Source of the DNA: Candidatus Gastranaerophilales bacterium
GTDB lineage: Bacteria; Cyanobacteriota; Vampirovibrionia; Gastranaerophilales; Gastranaerophilaceae
Direction: 5' to 3'
Assembly (NCBI GenBank): GCA_944323695.1
Contig: CALUTI010000003.1
Span: forward strand, 62,001-126,000
DNA: 64,000 bases
Under the pieces are notes generated by a model, which was not told where the DNA came from, searched no databases, and was given only the letters and a program-made list of their open reading frames with translations. A program made the position numbers and the translations under genes. How positions within the stretch are numbered: position 1 is the stretch's first letter; the number at the start of each line of letters is the position of its first letter. Below are positions 18,401-26,894 of the stretch, in pieces.

Positions 18401-21119
18401 AAGAATTAAAATTCAAAAGGCTGCTCAGAAAAAAGAACAAGAAAAACAAAGACGGATGGAAGTACTGACCGCAACAATAAATGTTGCAAATACTGCATTT
18501 TCTATAGTTTCATCAGTTGGTACAATAATCGGTATCGTAGGTAAAATAATGATAACCTCCGGAACAACTATGGCAACAACCGGTAAAGCTTTAATTATAG
18601 CAGGTACACCTTTATTATCCAACCCGTTTACAGCTATTGCAGGTGCCGCCATGGTTGCTACAGGTACTGCTCTAGAAATTTCAGGCGAGGCTATCACGGC
18701 ATCCGGTGGCGTTCTTGAGGGTACTGGTGAAACTCTTAATACCGTAGGTCTTGTTGGAGTCGCAGCTTGCGGCGTGGCCAAAGCAGGTGTCATGGCTGCA
18801 AATGGTGACATCAAAGGTGCATTAACATCTCTTGGAACAACCATAATTTCTATAGCAACATCATTTATTCCTGGTGCAGGAGCAGGTGCTCAGGCAGGTA
18901 TAAGTACTGCTCAAGCAGCTTTACAAATTACATCTGCGTCAGCTAATATAGTAAGCTCAACCGCTAACATGGCAGCTTCAGCACAAACTCTTGCAGGCAA
19001 AGAACAAAGCGGGTGGTTAAACACAGTTTCTCAAGTCGCAGGTTTGGTATCAACTGCTACAAGTGTTGGAAGTGGTTTTGCAGGCGGAAAAGATGCCGCA
19101 GGGAATAATACACCATCAGCATTTAAGCAGGCAAGCACTTTCGGAAAAGTTATGCAGATTACTCAGGCAACCGGTACAGCTCTCAGCATGACATCTCAAG
19201 CAAGCACTCTCATTAAACAGGCAAACGGTAAAGAAACCGGCGATTTCGAAAACATATTGAATACTGTAGGCTTCTCATTAACAACCGCAGCTTCTTTAGG
19301 CCAAATCGGCGTTAGAATTTCCGATGCAGCTAAAGAAGGCAAAGAAGCTACTGATAATACAGACTTAGAATCAACTGATAAAAAAGACAAAAAAGATAAA
19401 GTTGAAAACGGTAAAAAATCCGATGATAAAGTTGCAGATGATAAAGCTTCTAAAGAAGATGACAGCATTGATGATGCATCAAATACTAATAATACAGGTG
19501 CCGAATCAACTGATGAAAATGACAGCGTTGAAGATAACAATGCTTCTGAAGAAGACGACAAGGTTGACGATGCTTCAAATACTAATAATGACGGCAGTAC
19601 AACCATAGCAACAGATAATGTTGAAAACACTCCTGAAGTTCAAGAACAACAAGAAATGGTTCAAGCAGCAGAGGAAGCTGCAGAAGCAGTAACAAATCCG
19701 GAAACAGAAGTTGATTCAGAAGTAGCAGAAGAAATTCAGACTGCAAATGTTGATAATGACTCAGAAAACGTTGAAGAAACACCTGCAGATGAAGCTGATA
19801 AAACTGTTCAGGCAGCTTCTGAATCCGGCGACAAATCAGAACAGGGTACAACAGAAAAACAGTCTCGTCAAGAACGTCGCGAAGCAAGACAAACCGAAAG
19901 AGCTGAAAAGAAACAATCAAGAATAGCTGCAAGAGAAGAAAGACAAAAAACAAGAGCTGCTGAAAAAGCCGAAAGACAAGCTCAAAAAGACGCGGACAAA
20001 ACCGACAAAGAAACTGATGATGAAAAAAGCCTGGAAGAACTTTTTGAAGAAAGCATGCGAAAAAATGACGGATTCAAAAAAGAGCAATCAGAATTTCTCT
20101 CCGGTGAAAGCTCTGCTAAATCTCTAATTGAAAGCGCAATCAGAGAAGGCACTGGCGCATTGAAAATAGACAGTATAAGTGGAGATAAATATATTATTGT
20201 AAATTATGATCAAGCTACAAATAAATTTACATATAATGACCAATCTTATACACAAGACGAATTACAAAAAGTATTACAGAATGACTTATCTTTGATCGCC
20301 CCAAATTCTGGCACAACTACAATTGAAAATACTCAACAAATAATTGAAGGTGATGCAAATACAGTTGAGCAAATTGCACAAAATTCTGATGGTACTCCTG
20401 CAGAAAATATTGTAAACGAAGCTCAAAAAACAATTTCTGAAAACGAAGATGCAATTGATGCGGTTGCAGAAAACAATGACAACAATTCTTCAGAAAATAC
20501 ATCAGAAGAAGTTGATTCTATAGCAGAATCAAACGAACAAGCCGCTCAAGAAGCAGAAAAAGCTGTAAACACCACTGTAACGGCAACTGAAAGAGAAGCC
20601 ATTCTTGCAGAAGAAAATTCCGATTTAGCTGCTGTTGAAGAGATTGTAGCAGAATTTGATGAAAATGTTGATGCTTCTAATCTTGATAAAACTGAAGCTA
20701 CAATCAACGAAGCCATTTCACAAGCAGAACAAGAAACCGGCGCTGATAACCAAAATCAGGAAGAATCCGACAAACTTGAAAAAATAGATGGAGCTCAAGA
20801 AATACTAGATAAAGAAATGGATAGAGCATTAAGCGTAGATAAAGGCGAAATTAAAACACGTGAACCAGAAAAAACTGATGCACAAATCAAATTTGAAAGA
20901 CAACAAAAAATGGAAAAAGCAGTTGATATCGGCAGTACAATATTAGAAGCAGGCAGCCAGGGCTTACAAACTTATTCCGCAATCCAAAACTTAATGGCTT
21001 CACCGGAACAAGAAGACCAAAGAAATGTACTTCATTTATCAAATATGAAAAAAGGTAAATCCTTAATCAGAAAAATTAAAAAACGCAGAGCAGCATTTTA
21101 CGGTTATGCTACAAAATAA
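15453..21119 (+). CDS. Unrecognised 1,888-residue coiled-coil and hydrophobic-block protein
   Basis: I do not recognise this protein. It has no signal peptide. Visible layout: N-terminal domain (1-140); Glu/Lys/Gln-rich coiled coils (about 160-300 and 450-590); a short hydrophobic segment 'SIFMVFLYAIAGMAIAAG' near 610-630; a Thr/Asn/Ser linker (640-790); another coiled coil (800-910) followed by a Gln/Ala/Pro stretch; a long Gly/Ala/Thr/Ile hydrophobic block (about 1010-1200); acidic linkers with a duplicated 'DDASNTNN'; an Arg/Glu helix near 1475-1530; a small folded-looking segment 'GDKYIIVNYDQATNKFTYN'; and a basic tail ending KKRRAAFYGYATK. The mix of coiled coils and a central hydrophobic block could insert in a membrane. 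Function unknown. It is monocistronic, preceded by AAAGGAAAGG and followed by a terminator. Confidence 0.85.
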   Translation: MVLKITDLRKQYGLDPTFETEEEALAYQEERQAAYEERVAAKVQELKDLYNSDTDKYSKFKNFQEEDWTNYAKICLQTDTARNTKYTFKGLPSVSNNPEVAKWAQFSYEEILQMESDGVLIPKEVLAWAHSMQDSDVTAYELNEDPNAIEETEETGTNSENSELKELQKKTQTLSNKSENTQSQINQNYDAFKELADKAEQIKQEQETTKKDSLKQIEELTKEWEEISAKIKKGDKLTESEQKRYKELGSMLNGKDGELVTDIQASSDDLQALIDSMDGLNDEIKTSIELGDDTIEAAKQLSLYEKNYTRKNTGSNDVIDVTTGDVKNALEGSQGKDIAKEALNIGNNLIEYSNTLSTQLMMNQYASLYDFAEIFTQTSTETLTNTKEVLGDDFNKTTEELNEQADALPDMTNAEKDQYNLEQKGVGIIGQALYFTEKSQGETLKSIVSMVALALIQRQAEKETEKSQDLTDVVVEKMTSKKEEADKLTEKKEKAEEIKKETENTLENVENGDLEEAQKKQEAEKNSSSEEEFTEEDKQRLDKLNSQLERTGSFGQQKLSQSLTKVQGYEKTLQTNKLDGINAVDYGTVTQEIGKNLMDQVSPSIFMVFLYAIAGMAIAAGKAAEGIGKENNELFEETNNTTESGKASIGANQLSIQETTAVEAINLVSTAQGENNSAQAETTDDTNAAAQTSDAAENTTSTDTNVGSADVNNNESVAEDTTETISNIPTTESATPKDTTELASSTQNTTDEATSQINGTSEQNNTNETSKSTNSNGGSKSKSEEAEDMSPEEATSQGKTQAKEADKVDDQVKSAKSEAKTAQKESKSVNKDSEKTEKQLEQEMKNLDKLNEKDTKDIEKLAKDSEKAQQEQLALAAEFETLNAQNEEIIANQQAKQNQTPAPAAAPANAQQQGGLLSPKPQMISSTDSSAQTTLDANNTRIQGIASRFTTLSAKITTNRTKITQKSSSISQRTRKFEKLAQQRIKIQKAAQKKEQEKQRRMEVLTATINVANTAFSIVSSVGTIIGIVGKIMITSGTTMATTGKALIIAGTPLLSNPFTAIAGAAMVATGTALEISGEAITASGGVLEGTGETLNTVGLVGVAACGVAKAGVMAANGDIKGALTSLGTTIISIATSFIPGAGAGAQAGISTAQAALQITSASANIVSSTANMAASAQTLAGKEQSGWLNTVSQVAGLVSTATSVGSGFAGGKDAAGNNTPSAFKQASTFGKVMQITQATGTALSMTSQASTLIKQANGKETGDFENILNTVGFSLTTAASLGQIGVRISDAAKEGKEATDNTDLESTDKKDKKDKVENGKKSDDKVADDKASKEDDSIDDASNTNNTGAESTDENDSVEDNNASEEDDKVDDASNTNNDGSTTIATDNVENTPEVQEQQEMVQAAEEAAEAVTNPETEVDSEVAEEIQTANVDNDSENVEETPADEADKTVQAASESGDKSEQGTTEKQSRQERREARQTERAEKKQSRIAAREERQKTRAAEKAERQAQKDADKTDKETDDEKSLEELFEESMRKNDGFKKEQSEFLSGESSAKSLIESAIREGTGALKIDSISGDKYIIVNYDQATNKFTYNDQSYTQDELQKVLQNDLSLIAPNSGTTTIENTQQIIEGDANTVEQIAQNSDGTPAENIVNEAQKTISENEDAIDAVAENNDNNSSENTSEEVDSIAESNEQAAQEAEKAVNTTVTATEREAILAEENSDLAAVEEIVAEFDENVDASNLDKTEATINEAISQAEQETGADNQNQEESDKLEKIDGAQEILDKEMDRALSVDKGEIKTREPEKTDAQIKFERQQKMEKAVDIGSTILEAGSQGLQTYSAIQNLMASPEQEDQRNVLHLSNMKKGKSLIRKIKKRRAAFYGYATK

Positions 21120-21120
21120 A

Positions 21121-21149
21121 AAAACGGGTTTGAAACCCGTTTTTTTTTT
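21121..21149. terminator. Terminator between the giant protein and the signalling operon
   Basis: AAACGGGTTT / AAACCCGTTT near-perfect stem followed by a long T run on the plus strand. It overlaps the end of the converging pentapeptide gene. Confidence 0.9.
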
Positions 21150-21678
21150 AATAATCACTTAGTTGAACATCATCGTCATCTTTTAACGAAGATAAGTCCT
21201 CATGACTGGTTACATCAAAATCTTCCGGCAACAACTCATCATCAGGCCAAATTGTATCCGAATCATATCTTGATGAATGCAAATTATATGATGTCGTAAA
21301 ATCTGAATTACTCAAATCAGACTCTGAAAATATACATCCTGCAAGGTCGCAATCCGTAAAGTTACAATAAGTCATTTCCGCATAACTGCAATCAGCACCT
21401 GTCATTAAACTTTCAGTAAAATCACATTCCAAAACCCTTGCTCTGGTAAAATCAACAGAGGTTAAATCAGCATTGGTAAAATTAACAAAAGATAAGCTGC
21501 AATCCGCAAATGAACTTGAATTTAAGTCCACATCAGAAAAGTCAATTTCTCTTAAAACAATTCCGGAAAAGTCTGTTTCACTCAAATCAACTTCTTCCTG
21601 CTCAAGTTTCCATTCATTAAATTTTTCCGGATTTCTTCTTAATAAATCAACTAATTCTTCTTTTGTATAATCTATCAT
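21148..21678 (-). CDS. Pentapeptide repeat protein
   Basis: 176 residues. From about residue 31 to 130 there are tandem five-residue repeats of the A(D/N)LxX type, e.g. 'VDLSETDFSGIVLREIDFS', 'ADLTSVDFTRARVLECDF', 'CDLAGCIFSESDLSNSDF'. These build a right-handed quadrilateral beta helix. The C-terminus is very acidic (KDDDDVQLSDY). Role unknown; some relatives mimic DNA or act as adaptors. Last gene of the operon led by the GAF-HD-GYP protein, 11 bases after the response regulator. Confidence 0.85.
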   Translation of the reverse strand: MIDYTKEELVDLLRRNPEKFNEWKLEQEEVDLSETDFSGIVLREIDFSDVDLNSSSFADCSLSFVNFTNADLTSVDFTRARVLECDFTESLMTGADCSYAEMTYCNFTDCDLAGCIFSESDLSNSDFTTSYNLHSSRYDSDTIWPDDELLPEDFDVTSHEDLSSLKDDDDVQLSDY

Positions 21679-21688
21679 TCTATTCTCC

Positions 21689-22300
21689 TTAATTTTTTAT
21701 CAAATTCATCTGAATTGCCAGTAAAACCGCCTGGGTTCTGTTTGTTACCTTTAGTTTCTTAAAGATACTATTCATGTGACTTTTTACGGTAACCTCACTT
21801 AAAACTAATTTTTCAGCTATTTCTTTATTGTTAGCCCCTTTTGCTGCCATTTGCAAAACTTCTTTTTCGCGTGAAGTTAAGGTTTGCAGGGGTTTGTCAG
21901 GAGATGTAAAAGGCAATTCTTTGGGTAAATTTTCCTGACGTCTTGAGCGCCTCAAGACAGCTTCCATTCTGGCTAAAAGGTTTTGCAGTATAAACGGTTT
22001 TATTATATAGTCATCGGCTCCGTTTCTAAGCCCTGCGACCATTTTTTGTTCTTCATCTACTGCTGTAATCATTATAACAGGAACATCTTTTGTTTCAACA
22101 TGTTTTCTTATTTCTTTTAATGTATCCCAGCCGTTCATATTAGGCATCATAACATCAAGTAAAATAATATCAAATTTATTTTGAGATAATATTTTCAGTG
22201 CCTGAATACCGTCCGCAGCGGTAAAAACATCATATCCGTAATAGGGAAGTGCGTCTTTTAGATATTTAGGGTTGTCGTCAACCAGTAATACAGTTGTCAT
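21689..22300 (-). CDS. LuxR/NarL-type response regulator (second of pair)
   Basis: 203 residues. Receiver domain 1-120 with acidic pocket 'VDDN', phospho-acceptor Asp49 in 'LLDVMMPNMNGWD', and Lys in 'DDYIIKPF'. LuxR-type HTH domain at about 140-200 ('LTSREKEVLQMAAKGANNKEIAEKL' read in parts; 'SEVTVKSHMNSIFKKLKV'). It binds DNA when phosphorylated. No histidine kinase is in the window. It follows the other regulator by 9 bases in the same operon; the two are only distantly similar, so they probably have different partners or targets. Confidence 0.93.
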   Translation of the reverse strand: MTTVLLVDDNPKYLKDALPYYGYDVFTAADGIQALKILSQNKFDIILLDVMMPNMNGWDTLKEIRKHVETKDVPVIMITAVDEEQKMVAGLRNGADDYIIKPFILQNLLARMEAVLRRSRRQENLPKELPFTSPDKPLQTLTSREKEVLQMAAKGANNKEIAEKLVLSEVTVKSHMNSIFKKLKVTNRTQAVLLAIQMNLIKN

Positions 22301-22309
22301 ATAATCCTT

Positions 22310-22951
22310 TTAAACAATTTTATTTTTAAGTGCTTTTAAGGCCGCCTGAAGTCTGTCATCAACTTCAAGTTTTTGCAGAATATTTGCAACATGAGCTTTT
22401 GTTGTATTAATACTTATAACAAGCATTTGCGCAATTTCCATGTTACTGTATCCTTCTGTCATAAGTTTAAGTATCTGCGCCTCACGGGTGGTTAAATCGT
22501 AATCTTTACGGTTATTATCAGTATCAAAGTTAGGAGAATTAGCACTTGCTTTCAACACAATATGTGCAACACTCGGGTCAAACCATGCAGCGCCGTCCGC
22601 TACAGATTGTACCACTTGAACAAGTCTTTGCGGGTTAATTTCTTTTGAGCAATAGGCATTTGCACCGGCTTTTAGACTGTTTAAAACTTCCTTCTCGTCA
22701 TTATGTGATGTAAGCATAATAATTTTAACATCTTTATTTGAGGTCTTAATATGTTTTGTTGCCTCAATACCGTTCATCTTCGGCAATCCGAGATCCATAA
22801 TTATTACATCAATATGATTATTATTAAAAATATCAATAGCGGCTTCAGCAGACTCAGCCTCAAAAATCTCGTCGACATAGTCGACACCTTCAAATGTCGT
22901 TTTCAAACCAAATCGTGTAAGCTCATGATCTTCTACAATAAGTATGTTCAT
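22310..22951 (-). CDS. LuxR/NarL-type response regulator (first of pair)
   Basis: 213 residues. Receiver with 'VEDHELTRFGLK', phospho-acceptor Asp53 in 'IIMDLGLPKMNGIEAT', Thr/Ser switch 'IMLTSHND'. Here the conserved Lys region reads 'ANAYCSKEIN'. C-terminal LuxR HTH 'LTTREAQILKLMTEGYSN' and 'ISINTTKAHVANILQKLEV'. The ATG overlaps the stop of the TPR gene by 4 bases, so translation is coupled. It shares the operon with a cyclic-di-GMP phosphodiesterase-like protein. Confidence 0.93.
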   Translation of the reverse strand: MNILIVEDHELTRFGLKTTFEGVDYVDEIFEAESAEAAIDIFNNNHIDVIIMDLGLPKMNGIEATKHIKTSNKDVKIIMLTSHNDEKEVLNSLKAGANAYCSKEINPQRLVQVVQSVADGAAWFDPSVAHIVLKASANSPNFDTDNNRKDYDLTTREAQILKLMTEGYSNMEIAQMLVISINTTKAHVANILQKLEVDDRLQAALKALKNKIV

Positions 22952-24486
22952 ATACTCAATTCCTCTTTTGCAGGTGTATAATCAGGATTCAACATAATAC
23001 TTTTTCTAAAACTTCTTTTGGCATCGCCTGCCAGACCCTTGTTTTTATAAACAAGTCCTTGATAATAATAATATCTAAAATCGTTTTCGTCAATATATTT
23101 TGCAATTGCAAGATAATTCGACGCGATATTAAGTTTATTGTTCTCAATTGCAGTTCTTGCCAAATCTATCCAACCGTCTTTAAATTGGGAATTAATTGCC
23201 ACAGATTTTTTGAGATAAGCTACCTCGCGGCTTTTATCCAACAAGGCCATATTATAATAAGCTTCATAGCAATCGGAACGTGTCTTTAAGATTTTAGAAT
23301 AAATATCAAGTGCCTTTTTATCTTTCCCCAGCTTTTGACAAGCACCGGCAAGACGTATTTCCGGAATATAGGTTTGATTTTCTTTGGCAGCGGCATCTGC
23401 ATAATATTTCAAAGCCGTCTCAAAATCATTCTCCCTGTATGCCAAATCCCCAAGAACAAGCAAAGCTATGACATTTGATTTATCAAGCTTATAGGCTTTC
23501 AGGGCATTATCTTCAGCTTTTTCATATTCTTTTAAATCATAATATACACGGGACAATAAGGCATAAACATTCTTGTTATTACTTTTTTTCGTATTAAATG
23601 CAGTCTGGAGTGTTCGCATTGATTTATTCAACTCATTTTCGTAATAAAAGTAATAAGCAAGATGATATTTCTTTTCAAACTCATTCTTTTTCGTTTTATA
23701 GAGCGTATATTCCTCAATAGATTTAACTTTTCTTTGGAATTCGGTTGTCAAAAGATTTTGTCTTTTAATTTCTTCCACAACTTTAATTGCATTTTGCGGT
23801 TTTTTAGATTGTGCCAGAATTTCCGCTTTCAGCTTTTTATAATTCAAATTTTTAGGGTTTTTACTTATAGCAATATCAATATACTTTTCAGCCTCAACAA
23901 TATTATTTGATTTCAAATAACCCAATGCTGCAATATAGTTAGCATAATCATATTTTTCAAAAAGCGCCGTATTTTTAACGAGTTCGGCCGTAACTTCACG
24001 GCTCTGGTCATTATAAACTATATTTGAATACATTTCCGCAAGATAAATTTCATCATTTTTAGAAAGTTTTACGGCGGGGAAATAAAAATGTTTGACATCT
24101 TCAGACAACATGTAAGAAATATCTTCATCAGAAAGCTTTGACATAGAAAGCTCGGATAGGTTAAAAAATCCGAGATCCGCCATTTTTTCCGCCATTTGAA
24201 GATAAACGTAATCAAGCGGAGAAATACTTTCTATTAAAACTTCAAAATCCGAATATGAAGATTTGACGTTACTTTGGATATATTTATTCAAAGCAATTGC
24301 ATACTGGTTATGGATATCGTTTTTAGTCAGTGTAGCTTTTTGCGGAACCGAAATAATTTCACGGTCAACTGGGAATTTTGTTTCCAGAGGGTTTGCCGGT
24401 TTTATAAGGTCATTAATATTTACGGCATAAGCACTTAGCGTACATGCCGAAAATATCGCTGTTAAACTGACCAACTTTTTTATCAT
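22948..24486 (-). CDS. Exported TPR-repeat protein
   Basis: 512 residues. Signal peptide 'MIKKLVSLTAIFSACTLSA' followed by AYA, giving export across the inner membrane; the Cys at 15 makes a lipoprotein conceivable but the lipobox is weak. The C-terminal half (about 290-512) has consecutive TPR units such as 'NVYALLSRVYYDLKEYEKA' and 'VIALLVLGDLAYRENDFET', ending with 'AKRSFRKSIMLNPDYTPA'. Likely a periplasmic scaffold. Start and stop overlap its operon neighbours by 4 bases each. Confidence 0.85.
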   Translation of the reverse strand: MIKKLVSLTAIFSACTLSAYAVNINDLIKPANPLETKFPVDREIISVPQKATLTKNDIHNQYAIALNKYIQSNVKSSYSDFEVLIESISPLDYVYLQMAEKMADLGFFNLSELSMSKLSDEDISYMLSEDVKHFYFPAVKLSKNDEIYLAEMYSNIVYNDQSREVTAELVKNTALFEKYDYANYIAALGYLKSNNIVEAEKYIDIAISKNPKNLNYKKLKAEILAQSKKPQNAIKVVEEIKRQNLLTTEFQRKVKSIEEYTLYKTKKNEFEKKYHLAYYFYYENELNKSMRTLQTAFNTKKSNNKNVYALLSRVYYDLKEYEKAEDNALKAYKLDKSNVIALLVLGDLAYRENDFETALKYYADAAAKENQTYIPEIRLAGACQKLGKDKKALDIYSKILKTRSDCYEAYYNMALLDKSREVAYLKKSVAINSQFKDGWIDLARTAIENNKLNIASNYLAIAKYIDENDFRYYYYQGLVYKNKGLAGDAKRSFRKSIMLNPDYTPAKEELSI

Positions 24487-26201
24487 TGAACCTCGCTGCC
24501 TGAATAGTAATGATTAAACAATTCCACAATATTTTTATTATTTGAATTCTCATCATTCATAAAATTATATATATCCAAAAGATTATAATGACTCAATAGC
24601 TCTTTGTCCTCATCTTTGAAAACAATGTGGCTTTCAGTCAAAAACACATTGATAACTTTATCAAGCGATATTGATAAAAAGACATCAACAATATTCTTAT
24701 CAAAATGAGAACCTGAATCATTAATTAAAATCTTAATAACATTTGCGATAGGCATTTTATCACGATAATGGCGGCGGGAAGTTATTGCATCAAAGACATC
24801 AGAAACCGCAAGAATTCTTCCGCCATACGGGATTTCTTCGCCTTTCAAATGTCTGTAATATCCTGAACCGTCCCATTTTTCATGATGAGAGCACGCAATA
24901 TCAGTTATTAGTTTAAAATCATCTGACATGTGAATTTTTTCCAGAATATCATGAGTAATTTTCACATGCTGCTGGATATGCGCATATTCTTCGGGGGTTA
25001 ACTTACCTTCTTTTTGCAAAACTGCATCACGGATGCCGATTTTACCTATATCATGCAATATTGCTGCTTTTTCAATAATTTCTTTATCATGCGGCTCCAT
25101 ATTTAATGCATCCACAATAAGCATAGCATATAATTTAACCCTGCTTGAATGCCCTGAAGTAATTTTGTCTCGTGCATCAATAGAGGTTGCAAGTGTGTCT
25201 ATAAAGCTGTTGAACAGTTCTTTTTGTTCTTTATAAAGTTCTTTTTGCTGTTCGAAAAGCTGTGCATTTTCTAAAGCTATACTTGCACTTCCGCCTATTG
25301 CCACAAGCAAATCTTCATCATTTTTTGTAAACACTCCGTCAAGTTTATTCAAAACTTGAAAAGCGCCTATTATTTCCTGATTGTTATTTTTAATAGGCAT
25401 ACAAAGAATAGATTTAGTGTGATAACCTGATTTGCTGTCAACATCTTTGTTAAATCTCGGGTCACTGTATGCATCTGCAATATTTACGCTTTCGCCGGTC
25501 TGCACGACGTAACCCGCAAGTCCCTTATCGGCAGGAAAACGTATCTCTTGACTTTCCATACCCAAAGCAATCTTAGACCAGAGTTCATTTTTTTCTTTGT
25601 CAAAAAGAAAAACCGTACATCTGTCAGCCTGAATTGCATTTTTTGTTTCTTCAGCGATAACCTTCAATAACACATTTATATCAGTCAATGCCGTAATTGA
25701 ACGCCCGATTTTTACCAGAGAAACAAGAGGATCACTTTTCATCGGAAGTGAAAATTCCATACCGTTTTCCACCTGATTAATTCTGGCATTTATGTAATCC
25801 AGCATTAAGAATTCATCATTTTCCAGCGCAAAGTCTTTAGCGTTGTTGTAATGCAAAAGCGCCACGTCATTATTTTTTTCATCAAAATTTATATTTCCAA
25901 GCGCGATTTCTGAAAAAAGTTTTGCCGTATTGCTTTTTGAATATTGAGCCATATAAGCCGCATCTTCAATAGCCTGCAAAACAGCTTTGTGCGAATTTTT
26001 ATCCAAAAAATAAGATGTCATAGCCGCCAAACTCATACAAACAGAAATATATTCAGACAACTTCATTGCCGTGAATTTTTTCTGTGCTTCCAAAAAGCTG
26101 TATTTAGCGCTTTCATAATTCTTATCATTAAGTTCGCTTATGCCTTTTCTGATAAGGTCTTTACCCTCTAACACTAATTGAGTATCTAACACTTCAGTCA
26201 T
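24483..26201 (-). CDS. TPR-GAF-HD-GYP protein, putative cyclic-di-GMP phosphodiesterase
   Basis: 572 residues. Residues 1-160 are helical, TPR-like. A GAF sensor domain occupies about 175-320 ('ITALTDINVLLKVIAEET', 'DKGLAGYVVQTGESVNIAD'). An HD-GYP domain occupies about 345-520: 'GHSSRVKLYAMLI', catalytic 'AAILHDIGKIGI', 'HHEKWDGSGYY', 'RILAVSDVFDAITSRRHYR'. HD-GYP enzymes hydrolyse cyclic-di-GMP. The HD metal ligands are present, but GYP reads GYY, so activity may be altered. It leads the operon and its stop overlaps the TPR gene by 4 bases, suggesting that second-messenger turnover, a periplasmic scaffold and two regulators work together. Confidence 0.9.
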   Translation of the reverse strand: MTEVLDTQLVLEGKDLIRKGISELNDKNYESAKYSFLEAQKKFTAMKLSEYISVCMSLAAMTSYFLDKNSHKAVLQAIEDAAYMAQYSKSNTAKLFSEIALGNINFDEKNNDVALLHYNNAKDFALENDEFLMLDYINARINQVENGMEFSLPMKSDPLVSLVKIGRSITALTDINVLLKVIAEETKNAIQADRCTVFLFDKEKNELWSKIALGMESQEIRFPADKGLAGYVVQTGESVNIADAYSDPRFNKDVDSKSGYHTKSILCMPIKNNNQEIIGAFQVLNKLDGVFTKNDEDLLVAIGGSASIALENAQLFEQQKELYKEQKELFNSFIDTLATSIDARDKITSGHSSRVKLYAMLIVDALNMEPHDKEIIEKAAILHDIGKIGIRDAVLQKEGKLTPEEYAHIQQHVKITHDILEKIHMSDDFKLITDIACSHHEKWDGSGYYRHLKGEEIPYGGRILAVSDVFDAITSRRHYRDKMPIANVIKILINDSGSHFDKNIVDVFLSISLDKVINVFLTESHIVFKDEDKELLSHYNLLDIYNFMNDENSNNKNIVELFNHYYSGSEVQ

Positions 26202-26347
26202 TTATTATCCTCTTTTTTTTAATTGTACAATATTTCTATGAATTTTTCAAAAATAGTTACATTTTTTCAAAAAAATAATTTAATTATATGAGGAAAATTC
26301 ACCTCAATATGATAATCTTTTAAAGGTAGAGAAAAACGAGGTAAAAA

Positions 26348-26863
26348 ATGGCAGACAATTTTAAAACATTAAAGTGTCCGGCATGCCAGAAGGAAATGAC
26401 AAAAGTTTTTGTACCTTCAGAAGGCGTCAATGTCGACATCTGTCTTGACGGATGCGGCGGAATATACTTTGACACACGCGAATTCAAATATTTTGATGAA
26501 CAGGATGAAAATATTGAAGAAATTATAAAAGCCGCTGAAGGCAAAACGTTCCAGCCGGTTAATCAAGATTTTCCGAGAACCTGCCCTGTATGCGGTGCAA
26601 GAATGGTTAAAAATTTTGCAAGTGTAAAAAAAGAAGTTCAAATAGATGAATGCTATGCCTGCGGCGGAAAATTTCTTGACCACGGCGAGCTTGAAAAAAT
26701 CAGAGCACAATATGCAACGGAAGAAGAAAGAAGTGCTGATATGATGAAAGCCGTTTACGATACTGTCGGAGTCGAAATCAAAAGACTTGAGGCAGAAAAC
26801 GCTCAGCTTCGTGCGAACCGCTCCTGGACAAAGAAATTGTTTGACAAAATGATTTACGGATAA
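26348..26863 (+). CDS. Double TFIIB-type zinc-ribbon protein
   Basis: 171 residues with two zf-TFIIB-like modules: 'KCPACQKEM...CLDGCGGIYFD' (about 9-43) and 'TCPVCGARM...CYACGGKFLDHGEL' (about 78-118). Each keeps the CxxC plus C(x)2-3C arrangement that binds zinc. A coiled-coil C-terminus follows ('VEIKRLEAENAQLRANRS'). Role unknown. ATG preceded by GAGG. It is divergent from the GAF-HD-GYP operon across 146 AT-rich bases. Confidence 0.85.
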   Translation: MADNFKTLKCPACQKEMTKVFVPSEGVNVDICLDGCGGIYFDTREFKYFDEQDENIEEIIKAAEGKTFQPVNQDFPRTCPVCGARMVKNFASVKKEVQIDECYACGGKFLDHGELEKIRAQYATEEERSADMMKAVYDTVGVEIKRLEAENAQLRANRSWTKKLFDKMIYG

Positions 26864-26894
26864 AAAAAAGACCGCTTCGGCGGTCTTATTTTTT
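26862..26894. terminator. Shared convergent terminator with UUCG tetraloop
   Basis: AAGACCGC-TTCG-GCGGTCTT perfect stem, flanked by A8 and a T-rich tail. It serves the zinc-ribbon gene and the converging phosphohexomutase gene. Confidence 0.92.

Noticed and set aside
19196-19630. Antisense open frames across the 1,888-residue gene (also 16820, 17486, 18425, 19582)
   Set aside because: They mirror the low-complexity coding strand, have no Shine-Dalgarno sequence, and encode repetitive Leu/Ser/Val strings.
15453-21119. Type III secretion translocator identity for the giant protein
   Set aside because: Only the general pattern of coiled coils plus hydrophobic block agrees; no motif or secretion gene nearby.
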